Of a stretch of 64,000 nucleotides of DNA, positions 48,644 to 57,653 are shown piece after piece (position 1 is the first letter of the stretch; each line of letters starts with the position of its first letter). A program made the translations under genes and the position numbers. Source of the DNA: Marivita lacus (lineage in GTDB: Bacteria; Pseudomonadota; Alphaproteobacteria; Rhodobacterales; Rhodobacteraceae); contig NZ_BMFC01000002.1 of assembly GCF_014637725.1 (NCBI RefSeq), forward strand, positions 434,907-498,906, read 5' to 3'. The notes beneath the pieces were generated by a model, which was given only the letters and a program-made list of their open reading frames with translations, ran no database searches and was not told the DNA's origin.

Positions 48644-49539
48644 GAGTGTCCTTTCAGTCCTGCCGTGCGGGCACAGTGGCGCGCGATGTCGGCATGAGTT
48701 GCGACCCAGCAATCGCCCTTGGCGGCGATACGGTCGAGTAGGGTTTCGAGGATGAACATCCGGCTGCGGTAGCCGATGACATGCGGATGCATGGTCAACA
48801 GGAACAACCCGCCCTCGGCATAGGCGCCTTCGAATTCGCGGGTGAAGATGTCGAGAACGGCCTCGGGTGGCGTGTAGGGTCGCTGCGCCCCGAAGCGGTT
48901 CATCATGAAATAGACCGCGTCGTCGCGAATCCATTCCACCGGCAATTCGACGATGCCGGTAGGGTCGCCATCCGCCACGATTTCGTAGGGGTCGTCATCG
49001 GCGAAAAGCGAACTGTCATAGAGCAACCCCATCTCGCGGGCGATGGCCAATGTGTTGGGGCTGTAATCCCAGGAGGGCGTGCGCATGCCCACCGGACGGG
49101 TGCCGGTGATGGCTTCCAGCGTGTCGGCGGCGCGCAGCATCAGGTCGCGCTCTGTGGTGGCGTCGAGACGCGAATTGACCTCGTGAATCCAGCCATGCAA
49201 CCCGATCTCGTGTCCGTCCTGCACCAGCTCCTGCTGCTCTTCGGGGTGCAGCAGCGCCGACACGGCCGGGACGAAAAAGCTGGCCTTGACGCCATGCCGA
49301 TCAAGGGCTGCGCGGATGCGCGGGATGCCGCGGCGCGTACCATACTCGCCCCAGGACAGGCGCGCCGGAGACAGGCCACCATCGCGCAATTCGTTGGTTT
49401 CGTGATCGCTGTCAAAGGACAGCGCGACGGCGCAGCGCGCGCCGCCGGGCCATGTCGCGGGTTTCAGGTTGCGTCCGGCACGAACCTGTCCGACCGTCGC
49501 GCGCCAGGTGGCTTCGTCCCATTCATGCGGCTCGGTCAT
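48640..49539 (-). CDS. Polysaccharide-deacetylase-fold hydrolase, cyclic-imidase/PuuE-like
   Basis: 299-residue NodB-fold metal hydrolase. The first motif is SFDSDHE (41-47) instead of the TFDDG of chitin deacetylases, and the second is HGWIHE (115-120), with MRTPSWDYSPNTLAIA and MHPHVIGYRSRM later. This variant, also seen in cytosolic peptidoglycan deacetylase-like, PuuE allantoinase and cyclic-imide hydrolases, acts on amide rings rather than sugars in some members. No signal peptide, so the substrate is cytosolic. It overlaps both operon neighbours by 4 bp. Confidence 0.85.
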   Translation of the reverse strand: MTEPHEWDEATWRATVGQVRAGRNLKPATWPGGARCAVALSFDSDHETNELRDGGLSPARLSWGEYGTRRGIPRIRAALDRHGVKASFFVPAVSALLHPEEQQELVQDGHEIGLHGWIHEVNSRLDATTERDLMLRAADTLEAITGTRPVGMRTPSWDYSPNTLAIAREMGLLYDSSLFADDDPYEIVADGDPTGIVELPVEWIRDDAVYFMMNRFGAQRPYTPPEAVLDIFTREFEGAYAEGGLFLLTMHPHVIGYRSRMFILETLLDRIAAKGDCWVATHADIARHCARTAGLKGHS

Positions 49540-50285
49540 GCGTGGCCCCCGTCGACCGACAGGATCTGCCCGGTGATCCACCCGGCCCGGTCCGATGCCA
49601 GAAAGGCAACGGCATCGGCGATATCCTCGGCGCGGCCAAGACGGCGCATGTGGATGCCCTCGACGATCTGTTTCTGCCGGTCCCGACCGAACGCATCCCA
49701 TTGACGCTCGGTTGAGGGATTGGACAGGACAAAGCCCGGCGCCACGGAATTCACCGTCACCCCGTGCGGGCCAAGCTCCAGCGCAAGCTGGCGTGTCAAC
49801 CCGACCAGCGCGTGCTTTGCCGAGGCATAGGCCTGAATCCCGGTCAGGCTTGACCGCAGACCTGCCCCCGACGAGATCGTCAGGATACGCCCCCAGCCGC
49901 GCGCCTTCATGCCCGGTGCCGCGGCTTGCGCGCACCACATCGCGGCATCGACATTGGCGGCGAAGATCGCACGCCAGTCGTCTTCCGAGATTTCCTCGAT
50001 CGGGCGACCAGCCTGGCCCCGCACACCGCCTGCCGCGGTTACAAGCCCGTCGATGCGCCCATGGCGCGCTTCGATATCCGCAATGACGGCATGCGCGCCC
50101 TCGCGGCTGCCCAGATCGGCGGCATGAGTGGAGGCATGATCGGCAACGCGGGACAGTCCGTCTGCGTCGATGTCGATGGCGGCAACGGTCGCTCCGGCCT
50201 CGGCCAGCGTGGCGACGATGGCGCGCCCGATCCCCTGGGATGCCCCGGTGACCGCAAAGACGCGGTTTTTGAAGCTCAGTTGCAT
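49536..50285 (-). CDS. Short-chain dehydrogenase/reductase
   Basis: 249-residue SDR. TGASQGIG (13-20) binds the dinucleotide, with AAGG in the NNAG position, catalytic Ser in LTISSGAGLRSSL, Tyr-Lys in YASAKHALVG and the C-terminal SDRAGWITGQILSVDGGHA. The DID after the second strand favours NAD(H). Substrate unknown; from its place it may oxidise or reduce a hydroxy/oxo acid made from the imported compound. It overlaps the genes on both sides (10 bp and 4 bp). Confidence 0.9.
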   Translation of the reverse strand: MQLSFKNRVFAVTGASQGIGRAIVATLAEAGATVAAIDIDADGLSRVADHASTHAADLGSREGAHAVIADIEARHGRIDGLVTAAGGVRGQAGRPIEEISEDDWRAIFAANVDAAMWCAQAAAPGMKARGWGRILTISSGAGLRSSLTGIQAYASAKHALVGLTRQLALELGPHGVTVNSVAPGFVLSNPSTERQWDAFGRDRQKQIVEGIHMRRLGRAEDIADAVAFLASDRAGWITGQILSVDGGHA

Positions 50286-51292
50286 AGCGGCACCATCAGA
50301 TCGACAAGGTCGGCGGATTGCGCGCGGCGGCCATCCTCGATGTCATGGATCAATTCGACAAGCCGGGACAGCGTCGGTGTCTTCACACCGTGCTTTTCAC
50401 CAAGCGCGACCAGAAGACCCACCTGCGCATCGACCTCGGTGCGCCGCTTGCGGACAGCGAGATCGCGCCAGATCCCGGAATGCGTCTTGGCGGTGTGTCG
50501 GTTGTGCTCGACCATCGCGGCCAGCGAGGCATTCATCCCGGCCTTGTCCGCTTTCAGAAACGCATGAGGATCAAACCCGTTGAATCCAAGCGGGCGGATG
50601 TTCTGGGCGTTCGCGAGGCGCATGACCTCATGTCCAAGCGCCTGATAAACGGCCCGATGATCCGGTTCAGCCATCGCGTCAGACATCGACAGCGGCGTGA
50701 GGGCTGTTGCAAAAAGCAACGCACCATAGCCCAGCTTGCCCCACAGATAGCCCCAGATGTTGTCGGTCAGAACCGCCTCAGGTTCGATAATGCACAAAAG
50801 CGCGTGGATCTCGCGAACCCGGTCGGTCATACGCCCATCGAGTTCGCCCACGGCCACGGCAGCCCGATTGCCATAGAGGATGCGCCCCGGCTCCAGCCAA
50901 TCGGCCCCGTAATTGACAAAACAGCCCACCGTGTTTTCCGCGCCGATCCGGTCGGCGATGATGATCTCGTTCAGACCATTCTGGGCCGAAACAATGTATC
51001 CGCCCGGTGCCAGATGCGGGATCAGCATGTCCAGAGCGGCTTCGGTGTGATGCGCTTTCACCGCAAGGAAGATGCGCGAAAACTGACCTTGCAATTCAGT
51101 CGGAGTGCTGGCCGGCAATACCTGCGTGAAGGTTTCGACAGGGCCTTCGACATGCAAGCCGTCGCTGCGCATGGCATCGACATGGGCTTCGACGATATCG
51201 ACCATGTGCACCGCATGTCCGGCACGGGCGAGATAGGCGCCGAGGATGCCCCCTATGGCTCCGGCGCCCCAGATCAGGATCGGCTCGCTCAT
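50276..51292 (-). CDS. Ketopantoate reductase (ApbA/PanE) family dehydrogenase
   Basis: 338-residue two-domain dehydrogenase. The N-terminal Rossmann domain has WGAGAIGGILGAYLARAGH (9-27), FLAVKAHHT and SAQNGLNE, and the C-terminal helical domain has NIWGYLWGKLGYGALLFATALT with the expected Lys/Asn. It is longer than typical PanE (about 300) and sits in a catabolic operon, so ketopantoate itself is unlikely; this family reduces assorted 2-oxo acids. The start was placed at MSEPILIWG, overlapping the creatininase gene stop by 4 bp. Confidence 0.87.
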   Translation of the reverse strand: MSEPILIWGAGAIGGILGAYLARAGHAVHMVDIVEAHVDAMRSDGLHVEGPVETFTQVLPASTPTELQGQFSRIFLAVKAHHTEAALDMLIPHLAPGGYIVSAQNGLNEIIIADRIGAENTVGCFVNYGADWLEPGRILYGNRAAVAVGELDGRMTDRVREIHALLCIIEPEAVLTDNIWGYLWGKLGYGALLFATALTPLSMSDAMAEPDHRAVYQALGHEVMRLANAQNIRPLGFNGFDPHAFLKADKAGMNASLAAMVEHNRHTAKTHSGIWRDLAVRKRRTEVDAQVGLLVALGEKHGVKTPTLSRLVELIHDIEDGRRAQSADLVDLMVPLCN

Positions 51293-51990
51293 GCCCAGTC
51301 GCCTTCGAGCAGGCTGCGTGTCTCTTCCACGGCAACCGACCAGAGTTTGTCGGTGTCGGCCTCGGGTTTCTGGTATACCCCGCCGTAATTGCCGTCTCCG
51401 ATCAGCGCGCGCACTCCGGCTGCGTTGCGATCCCGCAGGCGGTCGAAGGGTACGAAGGGTTTTTGCGCATCGGGCAGTTCGCGGCCCGGAAGCCGGGTCC
51501 AGGGAAAGTTTTCCATCCAGGATGCATGCGAGGCGACGGGGTCGATTTCCTGCACGCAGGCCCATGTCTGCGGCGCGCGCCACCAGTCGTGGAACCGGCA
51601 GCGGGCGCCCTCGTTGGCTTCCATCCATTCCATGGTGACGGGTTGCACCGGGCTGTTGCCGCCATGGCCGTTGACGATGAGAATGCGGCGAAACCCGGTG
51701 GCATACAGACTGTCGAGGATGTCGCGCAGCAGCGCAGCATATGTCGCAAGCTTGAGCGACACACTTCCTGGGAAGGCCATGAAATAGGGCGTCAGGCCGT
51801 AGGCGACCGCAGGAAAGACCGGCACGCCAAGTGGCTCTGCGGCATCAGCGGCGACTTTCTCGGAGAGGATGGAATCCACCGACAGGGACAGGTAGGCATG
51901 CTGCTCTGTCGATCCCAAGGGCAGGACGCAGCGGTCGTCCGTTTCGAGATAGCGTTCAACCTCGAACCAGTTGCTTTCGGAAATTTTCAA
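51289..51990 (-). CDS. Creatininase-family amidohydrolase
   Basis: 233-residue metal-dependent amidohydrolase. LPLGSTEQHAYLSLSVDS holds Glu29, His31 and Asp39, matching the metal ligands of creatininase with one residue less between the last two. GLTPYFMAFPGSVSL and VNGHGGNSPV follow the family. Members hydrolyse creatinine, formamides or small amide bonds; the target here is unknown. It overlaps the gntR stop and the next gene start by 4 bp each. Confidence 0.9.
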   Translation of the reverse strand: MKISESNWFEVERYLETDDRCVLPLGSTEQHAYLSLSVDSILSEKVAADAAEPLGVPVFPAVAYGLTPYFMAFPGSVSLKLATYAALLRDILDSLYATGFRRILIVNGHGGNSPVQPVTMEWMEANEGARCRFHDWWRAPQTWACVQEIDPVASHASWMENFPWTRLPGRELPDAQKPFVPFDRLRDRNAAGVRALIGDGNYGGVYQKPEADTDKLWSVAVEETRSLLEGDWA

Positions 51991-52988
51991 GAATTCTGCC
52001 CCTTATGGTCTGGAGACCGGCTGCGGCAGGCATCGATTGCCGGCAGAAGGTCTGTTTCTATGGCATGGCTGTCGGGTGTGTGCCGGTATTCGATGGCGGT
52101 CTGATCGGGACGCATGTCGCGACGCAGATCCTCGGCCCCGGTCGAGTGGATGACCACGTCCGCGCGAGACGTGACCTCGGACAGGGTGTCGTCTTCCCAG
52201 ACCGCCGCGGTGACGCGGGTGACATGGGGCGCAAAGCGCAGGATGCCGGCCCGCATGACCGGCAGGAATTCCGGGAAATACGAGACGATCGCGACCTGCG
52301 CCTGTGGCGATATCGCCGCAAGCGCGATCCGCGTTGCCTCTTTGGGAATGAGGGTGATTCCCACAACCGGCAGGCCCGGAAAATAGGACTGCGCCTCGAC
52401 GCGCAGCGTCTTCGGCGCGACGACAAGCCCGATCCCTTCGGGGCGGTTCCGGGCCAGTTGCTCGGTCGTGCGCGCGATGATTTCGTCGCCGGCGCGCAGG
52501 TAGGGTCGAATGACCTCTGCATAGGCTTCGGTTGCGTCCTGAAACGTCCCCAACATCAGAAGCCGGACATGGCCCGGACGCTCCGGTGCGGTGGAAACAC
52601 GGTAGGCAAGCTCTGCCCGCGACAGGCCCACCTCCGCGCCGAGCCGGACCAGCTCGCCGATCCGGCGCTCGATGTCACGAAGGGATTTCGCATGGTGGTG
52701 CGATACACCCCCATCGGCGACGAAGGTGCCAGTTCCGACGCGTCCATGCAGGTGACCTGCCTCTTGCAAGGCGGCGTAGACGTTGCTTACCGTGACGGGT
52801 GACAGTCCAAGGTGACTCGCCAAACGCCGCACGGACGGCAGGCGCGTGCCGGGCGGGATATCTCCTGACGCGATCCCGTATTCCAAAGCGCCACGCAGCT
52901 GAACCGAGACCGAGACCGAAGACGTCCTGTCGAGCGCGAGCGCCAGCCGTTCGAAAGTGTTTCCGATATGTGTCTGGTCTTGATCCAT
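51987..52988 (-). CDS. GntR-family transcriptional regulator with an unusual effector domain
   Basis: 333-residue regulator. Residues about 22-90 are a GntR winged helix (SVSVQLRGALEYGIASGDIPPGTRLPSVRRLASHLGLSPVTVSNVYAALQEAGHLHGRVGTGTFV). The remaining 240 residues are not the FadR, HutC or MocR type that I know; strands such as HVRLLMLGTFQD, GIGLVVAPKTLRV, PVVGITLIP and ADVVIHSTG suggest a periplasmic-binding-like fold. It opens the amidohydrolase operon, is divergent from the ABC importer operon, and its start codon lies within one of two matching operator-like sites. Confidence 0.9.
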   Translation of the reverse strand: MDQDQTHIGNTFERLALALDRTSSVSVSVQLRGALEYGIASGDIPPGTRLPSVRRLASHLGLSPVTVSNVYAALQEAGHLHGRVGTGTFVADGGVSHHHAKSLRDIERRIGELVRLGAEVGLSRAELAYRVSTAPERPGHVRLLMLGTFQDATEAYAEVIRPYLRAGDEIIARTTEQLARNRPEGIGLVVAPKTLRVEAQSYFPGLPVVGITLIPKEATRIALAAISPQAQVAIVSYFPEFLPVMRAGILRFAPHVTRVTAAVWEDDTLSEVTSRADVVIHSTGAEDLRRDMRPDQTAIEYRHTPDSHAIETDLLPAIDACRSRSPDHKGQNS

Positions 52989-52997
52989 ACTGTATCA
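52981..52997. promoter_or_regulatory. Operator-like site 1 (overlaps gntR start)
   Basis: TGATCCATACTGTATCA, a TGAT...ATCA dyad that includes the gntR start codon on the minus strand. It matches site 2 in the same intergenic region except for one inserted base and two substitutions, which suggests the binding site of the GntR regulator. Confidence 0.65.
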
Positions 52998-53103
52998 ATG
53001 ACGGATAACAGTTGGCCGCTCAAGCAAAATTATGAGCATTTAGCTTTTAAATTACGCGTTTTACGTCGAAAGAAAAATAAATTGGTTGACGGAGCGCGCC
53101 ATA

Positions 53104-53121
53104 TGATCCCGTAGTGTATCA
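53104..53121. promoter_or_regulatory. Operator-like site 2 (upstream of the importer operon)
   Basis: TGATCCCGTAGTGTATCA, 32 bp upstream of the binding-protein start codon and the same orientation as site 1. The arms TGATCC and TGTATCA are identical in both. It probably lets one regulator control both divergent operons. Confidence 0.65.
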
Positions 53122-53152
53122 CGCCACTATAACAATCCAACGGAGAGGAAAC

Positions 53153-54727
53153 ATGGTCAGACATACACTCAAGATGGGGGCTGCCACGGCGCTCTTGCTG
53201 TCTTTGACACCTGCCGCGTTCGCGCAGGAGTTGGTCATCGGATTGCGCGCAGGTCCTGATTCGATCGATCCGCACTGGTCGACGCTTGGCAGCCAGGCCG
53301 AAGCCCTGCGCCACATCTATGATACGCTTGTCGATGTCGATGACACGCTCCAGCTCCAGCCCGGTCTTGCCGAAAGCTGGGAAGCCGTCGACGACACCAC
53401 CTGGGATTTCAAACTGCGCGAAGGCGTCACGTTCCATGACGGCACGCCCTTTACCGCTGAGGACGCAAAGTTCTCGATCGACCGGATTCCGGAAGTGACC
53501 GGCCCGATGTCGATGACGCTTTACACGAAATACGTGGAATCTGTCGAAGTGATCGACGACTACACGCTGCGCGTGAACACCAAAGGCATTGCTCCGGCGC
53601 TGCCGAACGATTTCACCCGCCTGTTTGTCGTGCCGTCGGAAACCGGTGCAGGCGTGGGCAACGAGGAGTTCAACTCGGGCGATGCCGCAATCGGCACCGG
53701 CCCCTACCGTTTCGTGTCCTGGGAACCCAAGGGCGACCTTGTGCTGGATCGCTACGAGGATCACTGGCGCGGTGAAACGCCGTGGGAACGTGTCGTGCGC
53801 AAGGAAATCCCGGATGACGCCGCACGCGTCGCAGCCCTGCGTTCGGGCCAGGTGGACCTGATCAACTACGTGCCTGCGACCGACTACCTGTCGATGCAGA
53901 ACAATTCCGAACTCGAGACCTTCATTTCGGATTCGGTCTACATCCTGAACGTCCAGCCCTCGGTCAAGGACGAAGAGCCGCAGCCGATCCGCGTGAACGG
54001 CGAAGAGGTCGAAGGCAACCCGCTTCAGGATCTGCGTGTACGCAAAGCCCTTGATCTGGCCATCAATCGCGACGTGCTTGTTAATGTCGTGCTCGAAGGG
54101 CTGGGCACTCCGGCGAACCAGCTGATGCCCGAAGGCTTTTTCGGCTATACCGACGCGCTGGGAGCGAAAGAGTACGACATCGAGCAGGCCAAGGCGCTGC
54201 TGGCCGAGGCCGGGTATCCGGACGGGTTCGAGGTCGATTTCACCTGCACCAACAACCGCGTGCCCGGCGATGCCGTCGTCTGCGAGGCTTTGGCACAGAT
54301 GTGGTCGCGTCTGGGTCTGACGGTGAACGCGCAGGCACTGAACGGCACCGTGTTCTTCCCGGCTGCGGCCAACGAGGAATACACGATGGCGATGTCCGCC
54401 TGGGGCACGCTGACCGGTGAAGCCGCCTATACCTATGGCGCGATGATCCACAGCAAGGACCCGGAAAAGGGCTTCGGCAACTTCAACCGCACCGGCTATT
54501 CGAACCCCGAGTTCGACGAGGTTTTCGTCCGCGGAACCCAGACGCTGGATGCCGAAGAGCGACGGAAGCTTTATGAAGAAGCGTCCTTGATCGCGATGGA
54601 AGACCGGGCGCTGATCCCGACGGTCATCCTGCAATCCGTCTGGGCGGCTGATGCGGGTACGCTGACCTTCACCCCGCGTGTCGATCAGGAAACCCGCGCC
54701 TACGAGATCCGGCCCGTCAATCAGTAA
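53153..54727 (+). CDS. Dipeptide/peptide-type ABC substrate-binding protein
   Basis: 524-residue family 5 periplasmic binding protein. It has a signal peptide (MVRHTLKMGAATALLLSLTPAAFAQ), then ELVIGLRAGPDSIDPHWSTLG, LAESWEAVDDTTWDFKLREGVTFHDGTPFTAEDAKFSIDRI (family signature), and DLRVRKALDLAINRDVLV. It heads a complete DppABCDF-type operon, so peptides or peptide-like compounds are the likely ligands. GGAGAGGA precedes the start. A hairpin after the gene should limit expression of the downstream genes relative to this one. Confidence 0.93.
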   Translation: MVRHTLKMGAATALLLSLTPAAFAQELVIGLRAGPDSIDPHWSTLGSQAEALRHIYDTLVDVDDTLQLQPGLAESWEAVDDTTWDFKLREGVTFHDGTPFTAEDAKFSIDRIPEVTGPMSMTLYTKYVESVEVIDDYTLRVNTKGIAPALPNDFTRLFVVPSETGAGVGNEEFNSGDAAIGTGPYRFVSWEPKGDLVLDRYEDHWRGETPWERVVRKEIPDDAARVAALRSGQVDLINYVPATDYLSMQNNSELETFISDSVYILNVQPSVKDEEPQPIRVNGEEVEGNPLQDLRVRKALDLAINRDVLVNVVLEGLGTPANQLMPEGFFGYTDALGAKEYDIEQAKALLAEAGYPDGFEVDFTCTNNRVPGDAVVCEALAQMWSRLGLTVNAQALNGTVFFPAAANEEYTMAMSAWGTLTGEAAYTYGAMIHSKDPEKGFGNFNRTGYSNPEFDEVFVRGTQTLDAEERRKLYEEASLIAMEDRALIPTVILQSVWAADAGTLTFTPRVDQETRAYEIRPVNQ

Positions 54728-54735
54728 ATCAAACC

Positions 54736-54762
54736 GGGCGTCCCTGACCGGGGCGCCCTTTT
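54736..54762 (+). terminator. Attenuating hairpin after the binding-protein gene
   Basis: Interrupted stem GGGCG-t-CCC / GGG-g-CGCCC (54736-54740 with 54754-54758 as outer arms) followed by TTTT, in the 54-bp gap before the permease gene. Confidence 0.7.
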
Positions 54763-54781
54763 CCACACACAGCGAGGCCTC

Positions 54782-55756
54782 ATGCTCGGATTTGTCATCA
54801 GTCGGCTCTTGCAGGCGATTGTCGTTGTCTTTGCGATGTCGATCATCGTCTTCGTGGGCGTCTATGCGATCGGCAACCCGATCGACGTGATGATCGACCC
54901 GGGCGCCACGGCAGAGATCCGTGAAAACCTGATCCGGCAATACGGTCTCGACCAGCCGCTTTGGCGGCAATACATCACGTTCCTTGCCAATGTCGCGCAG
55001 GGCGATCTGGGCCGCTCCATGGTCTACAACACGTCCGTTACCGGGCTGGTGTTCTCGAGGCTTCCCGCGACGCTTGAACTGGTGCTGGTCGCGATCACGA
55101 TCGCGACCGTGATCGGCATCCCCGCCGGTATCTATGCCGGCTACCGTCCGAACAGCGTCGCGTCGAAGGCGATCATGGCCCTGTCGATCCTCGGTTTCTC
55201 GGTGCCGACCTTCTGGATCGGCATGTTGCTCATCATGGCCTTCGCGGTCGAACTTGGCTGGCTGCCCTCGGGCGGTCGCGGCGACGAGGGGACGATCTTC
55301 GGGATTTCGACCTCGCTTGCCACCGCGAATGGCTGGAGCCACGTCATCCTGCCCGCGATCAACCTGTCACTGTTCAAGATGGGTCTGATGATCCGACTTG
55401 CGCGCGCCGGAATGGTCGAGGCGATGCAGACCGATTACGTCAAGTTCGCCCGCGCGCAGGGTCTGCCCGACCGGCAGATCGTCTTCAGCCATGTCTTGCG
55501 CAACATCTCGATCCCGATTGTTACGGTGTTCGGGCTCGAGCTTGGCTCGACGCTGGCCTTTGCCGTCGTCACCGAAAGCGTCTTCAACTGGCCGGGGGTC
55601 GGCAAGCTGATCATCGACTCGATCCTGCAACTCGACCGTCCGGTGATGGTCACCTACCTGATCCTTGTCGTGATCCTGTTCGTCATCATCAATTTCACCG
55701 TCGATATCGTCTACGCCCGGCTTGACCCGCGCGTGCGGCTGGGAGGATCGAAATGA
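54782..55756 (+). CDS. Peptide ABC transporter permease (DppB type)
   Basis: 324-residue inner-membrane permease with about six hydrophobic helices. It starts MLGFVISRLLQAIVVVFAMS, has the DppB-type region DPGATAEIRENLIRQYGLDQPLWRQYITFLANVAQGDLG, and the EAA-like loop MVEAMQTDYVKFARAQGLPDRQIVFSHVLRN that contacts the ATPases. Its stop overlaps the next permease start by 4 bp. Confidence 0.94.
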   Translation: MLGFVISRLLQAIVVVFAMSIIVFVGVYAIGNPIDVMIDPGATAEIRENLIRQYGLDQPLWRQYITFLANVAQGDLGRSMVYNTSVTGLVFSRLPATLELVLVAITIATVIGIPAGIYAGYRPNSVASKAIMALSILGFSVPTFWIGMLLIMAFAVELGWLPSGGRGDEGTIFGISTSLATANGWSHVILPAINLSLFKMGLMIRLARAGMVEAMQTDYVKFARAQGLPDRQIVFSHVLRNISIPIVTVFGLELGSTLAFAVVTESVFNWPGVGKLIIDSILQLDRPVMVTYLILVVILFVIINFTVDIVYARLDPRVRLGGSK

Positions 55757-56691
55757 GCGACGTTGCCACGACCACGGGCGAAACACTCGCCGAACCCGCT
55801 GCCGCGCCGATCGAAACCCGCGCGATGCGGCTGAAGAACTTCTGGTCCGATTTCCGGGCTTCAAAAGTGGCCGTGGCCGCGCTGGTCGTGATCGTCACGC
55901 TGCTTCTGCTGGCGTTCGGTGCGCCGCTCGTCGCGCCGCAAGACCCTTATGACATGGCGATGCTGGACTGGCTTGATGCGTTCCTGCGTCCCGGAGAGGT
56001 GGGAACCGGCGGTTATGTGCATGTTCTGGGCACCGACAATGCGGGTCGCGACATGTTGTCGGCGATCTTCTACGGGCTGCGCACCAGCTTCACCATTGGC
56101 CTGTCCGCTGGCGCGCTGGCGCTGGTCATCGGGATTTCGGTTGGCCTGACGGCGGCCTATTTCGGCGGGCGTGTGGAATCCCTGCTGATGCGGATCATTG
56201 ACCTTCAGTTGTCCATGCCCGCGATCCTGCTGGCATTGGTTCTGGTCGCGGTCCTGGGGCAAGGCGTCATCCAGATCATCCTAGCCCTTGTTGTTGCGCA
56301 ATATGCCTATTTCGCACGTACCACCCATGGTGCGGCCACGGTCGAACGCGGCAAGGACTATATCGAAGCCGCGCGCGCGACACCCCTGCCGACCTGGCGT
56401 GTGCTGTTCAAGCATCTTCTGCCCAACGTGCTGCCGCCGCTGATCGTCGTGGCGACGGTGCAGGTGGCGGCGGCGATCGCGCTCGAGGCGACACTGTCCT
56501 TTCTCGGTGTCGGCCTTCCCCTGACCGAACCTTCGCTCGGATCGCTCATCTCGAACGGGTTCAAATACATCCATTCCGACCGCTACTGGCTGTCCATCTA
56601 TCCGGGGATCTTCCTGATGATCACTGTCGTCGCCATCAATCTTGTCGGAGACCAGGTCCGCACCGTGCTTGATCCGAGGCATGCGCGATGA
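55753..56691 (+). CDS. Peptide ABC transporter permease (DppC type)
   Basis: 312-residue permease. After a cytosolic N-terminus come an initial helix (VAVAALVVIVTLLLLAFGAPLVAPQDPYDM), HVLGTDNAGRDMLSAIFYGLRTSFTIGL (a DppC/OppC signature), and the EAA loop VERGKDYIEAARATPLPTWRVLFKHLLPNVLPPLIV. It overlaps the neighbouring genes by 4 bp on each side. Confidence 0.95.
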   Translation: MSDVATTTGETLAEPAAAPIETRAMRLKNFWSDFRASKVAVAALVVIVTLLLLAFGAPLVAPQDPYDMAMLDWLDAFLRPGEVGTGGYVHVLGTDNAGRDMLSAIFYGLRTSFTIGLSAGALALVIGISVGLTAAYFGGRVESLLMRIIDLQLSMPAILLALVLVAVLGQGVIQIILALVVAQYAYFARTTHGAATVERGKDYIEAARATPLPTWRVLFKHLLPNVLPPLIVVATVQVAAAIALEATLSFLGVGLPLTEPSLGSLISNGFKYIHSDRYWLSIYPGIFLMITVVAINLVGDQVRTVLDPRHAR

Positions 56692-57653
56692 GTGCGGCGC
56701 TTGACATACAAGGACTGACGACGCGCTTTGACACGCGCGGCGGCTCAGTCACGGCTGTCGACAATGTGAGCTTTTCCGTCGACCGGGGCCGCATCATGGG
56801 CCTTGTCGGGGAAAGCGGGTCCGGCAAATCCGTCACCGGCTTTTCCATTCTGGGCCTGATCGACGAACCGGGCCGCGTGACGGATGGCCGGGTGATGGTC
56901 GAGGATACGGATCTGCGCAGCCTGTCACCGGATCATCTGCGTTCCATGCGGGGACGCAAGGTGTCGATGGTGTTCCAGGACCCGATGATGACCCTCAACC
57001 CGGTGTTGCGGATCGGCGACCAGATGGCGATGGCCGTGCGTGTGCATGAGCCGATGTCCAAGACCAGGGCGCTCGAGCGGGCACGCGATGCGCTTGGTAC
57101 GGTGGGTATCCCGTCGCCCGAGGAACGGCTCGCCGCCTATCCGCACCAATTGTCCGGCGGGATGCGTCAACGCGTGGCCATCGCAACGGCCTTGCTGCAC
57201 CGGCCTGCCGTCATCATCGCGGACGAGCCGACAACCGCGCTCGACGTGTCGATCCAGGGCCAGATCCTCGCAGAGGTGCGCCGTCTGGCGGACGAGACGC
57301 ATACCGCGATTGTCTGGATCACGCATGATCTTGCGGTGGTCTCTTCGCTCGCTGACGACATCTGCGTGATGTATGCGGGCAAGATCGTCGAACGCGGCAC
57401 CGCCGAGGAGGTGATCGGCCGGCCGCGTCATCCCTATACGCGCGGCCTTCTTGACTCCGTGCCGGGTCAACACGCGCCCGGCTCGCATCTGCCGCAAATT
57501 CCCGGCTCCACACCGCAATTGTCGCACCTGCCGTCGGGCTGCCCGTTCCGCAACCGCTGTCCCCGCGCGACCGACGTTTGCGCCACGACCCCACCGCTCG
57601 CCCGGTTCGGCGACCACACCGCACTTTGCCACCATCCGATGGAGACCACATGA
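56688..57653 (+). CDS. Peptide ABC transporter ATPase (DppD type)
   Basis: 321-residue ABC ATPase. Walker A GESGSGKS, Q-loop VFQDPMMTLNP, signature LSGGMRQRVAIA, Walker B VIIADEPTTALD and the H-loop WITHDLAV are all intact. The C-terminal oligopeptide-transporter extension carries the Cys cluster CPFRNRCPRATDVCA typical of DppD/OppD iron-sulfur-binding ends. It overlaps both neighbours by 4 bp. Confidence 0.95.
   Translation: MSAALDIQGLTTRFDTRGGSVTAVDNVSFSVDRGRIMGLVGESGSGKSVTGFSILGLIDEPGRVTDGRVMVEDTDLRSLSPDHLRSMRGRKVSMVFQDPMMTLNPVLRIGDQMAMAVRVHEPMSKTRALERARDALGTVGIPSPEERLAAYPHQLSGGMRQRVAIATALLHRPAVIIADEPTTALDVSIQGQILAEVRRLADETHTAIVWITHDLAVVSSLADDICVMYAGKIVERGTAEEVIGRPRHPYTRGLLDSVPGQHAPGSHLPQIPGSTPQLSHLPSGCPFRNRCPRATDVCATTPPLARFGDHTALCHHPMETT

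Noticed and set aside
53030-55342. 770-codon minus-strand open frame across the importer genes
   Set aside because: It overlaps the clearly coding binding protein and permease genes and shows no recognisable domain.
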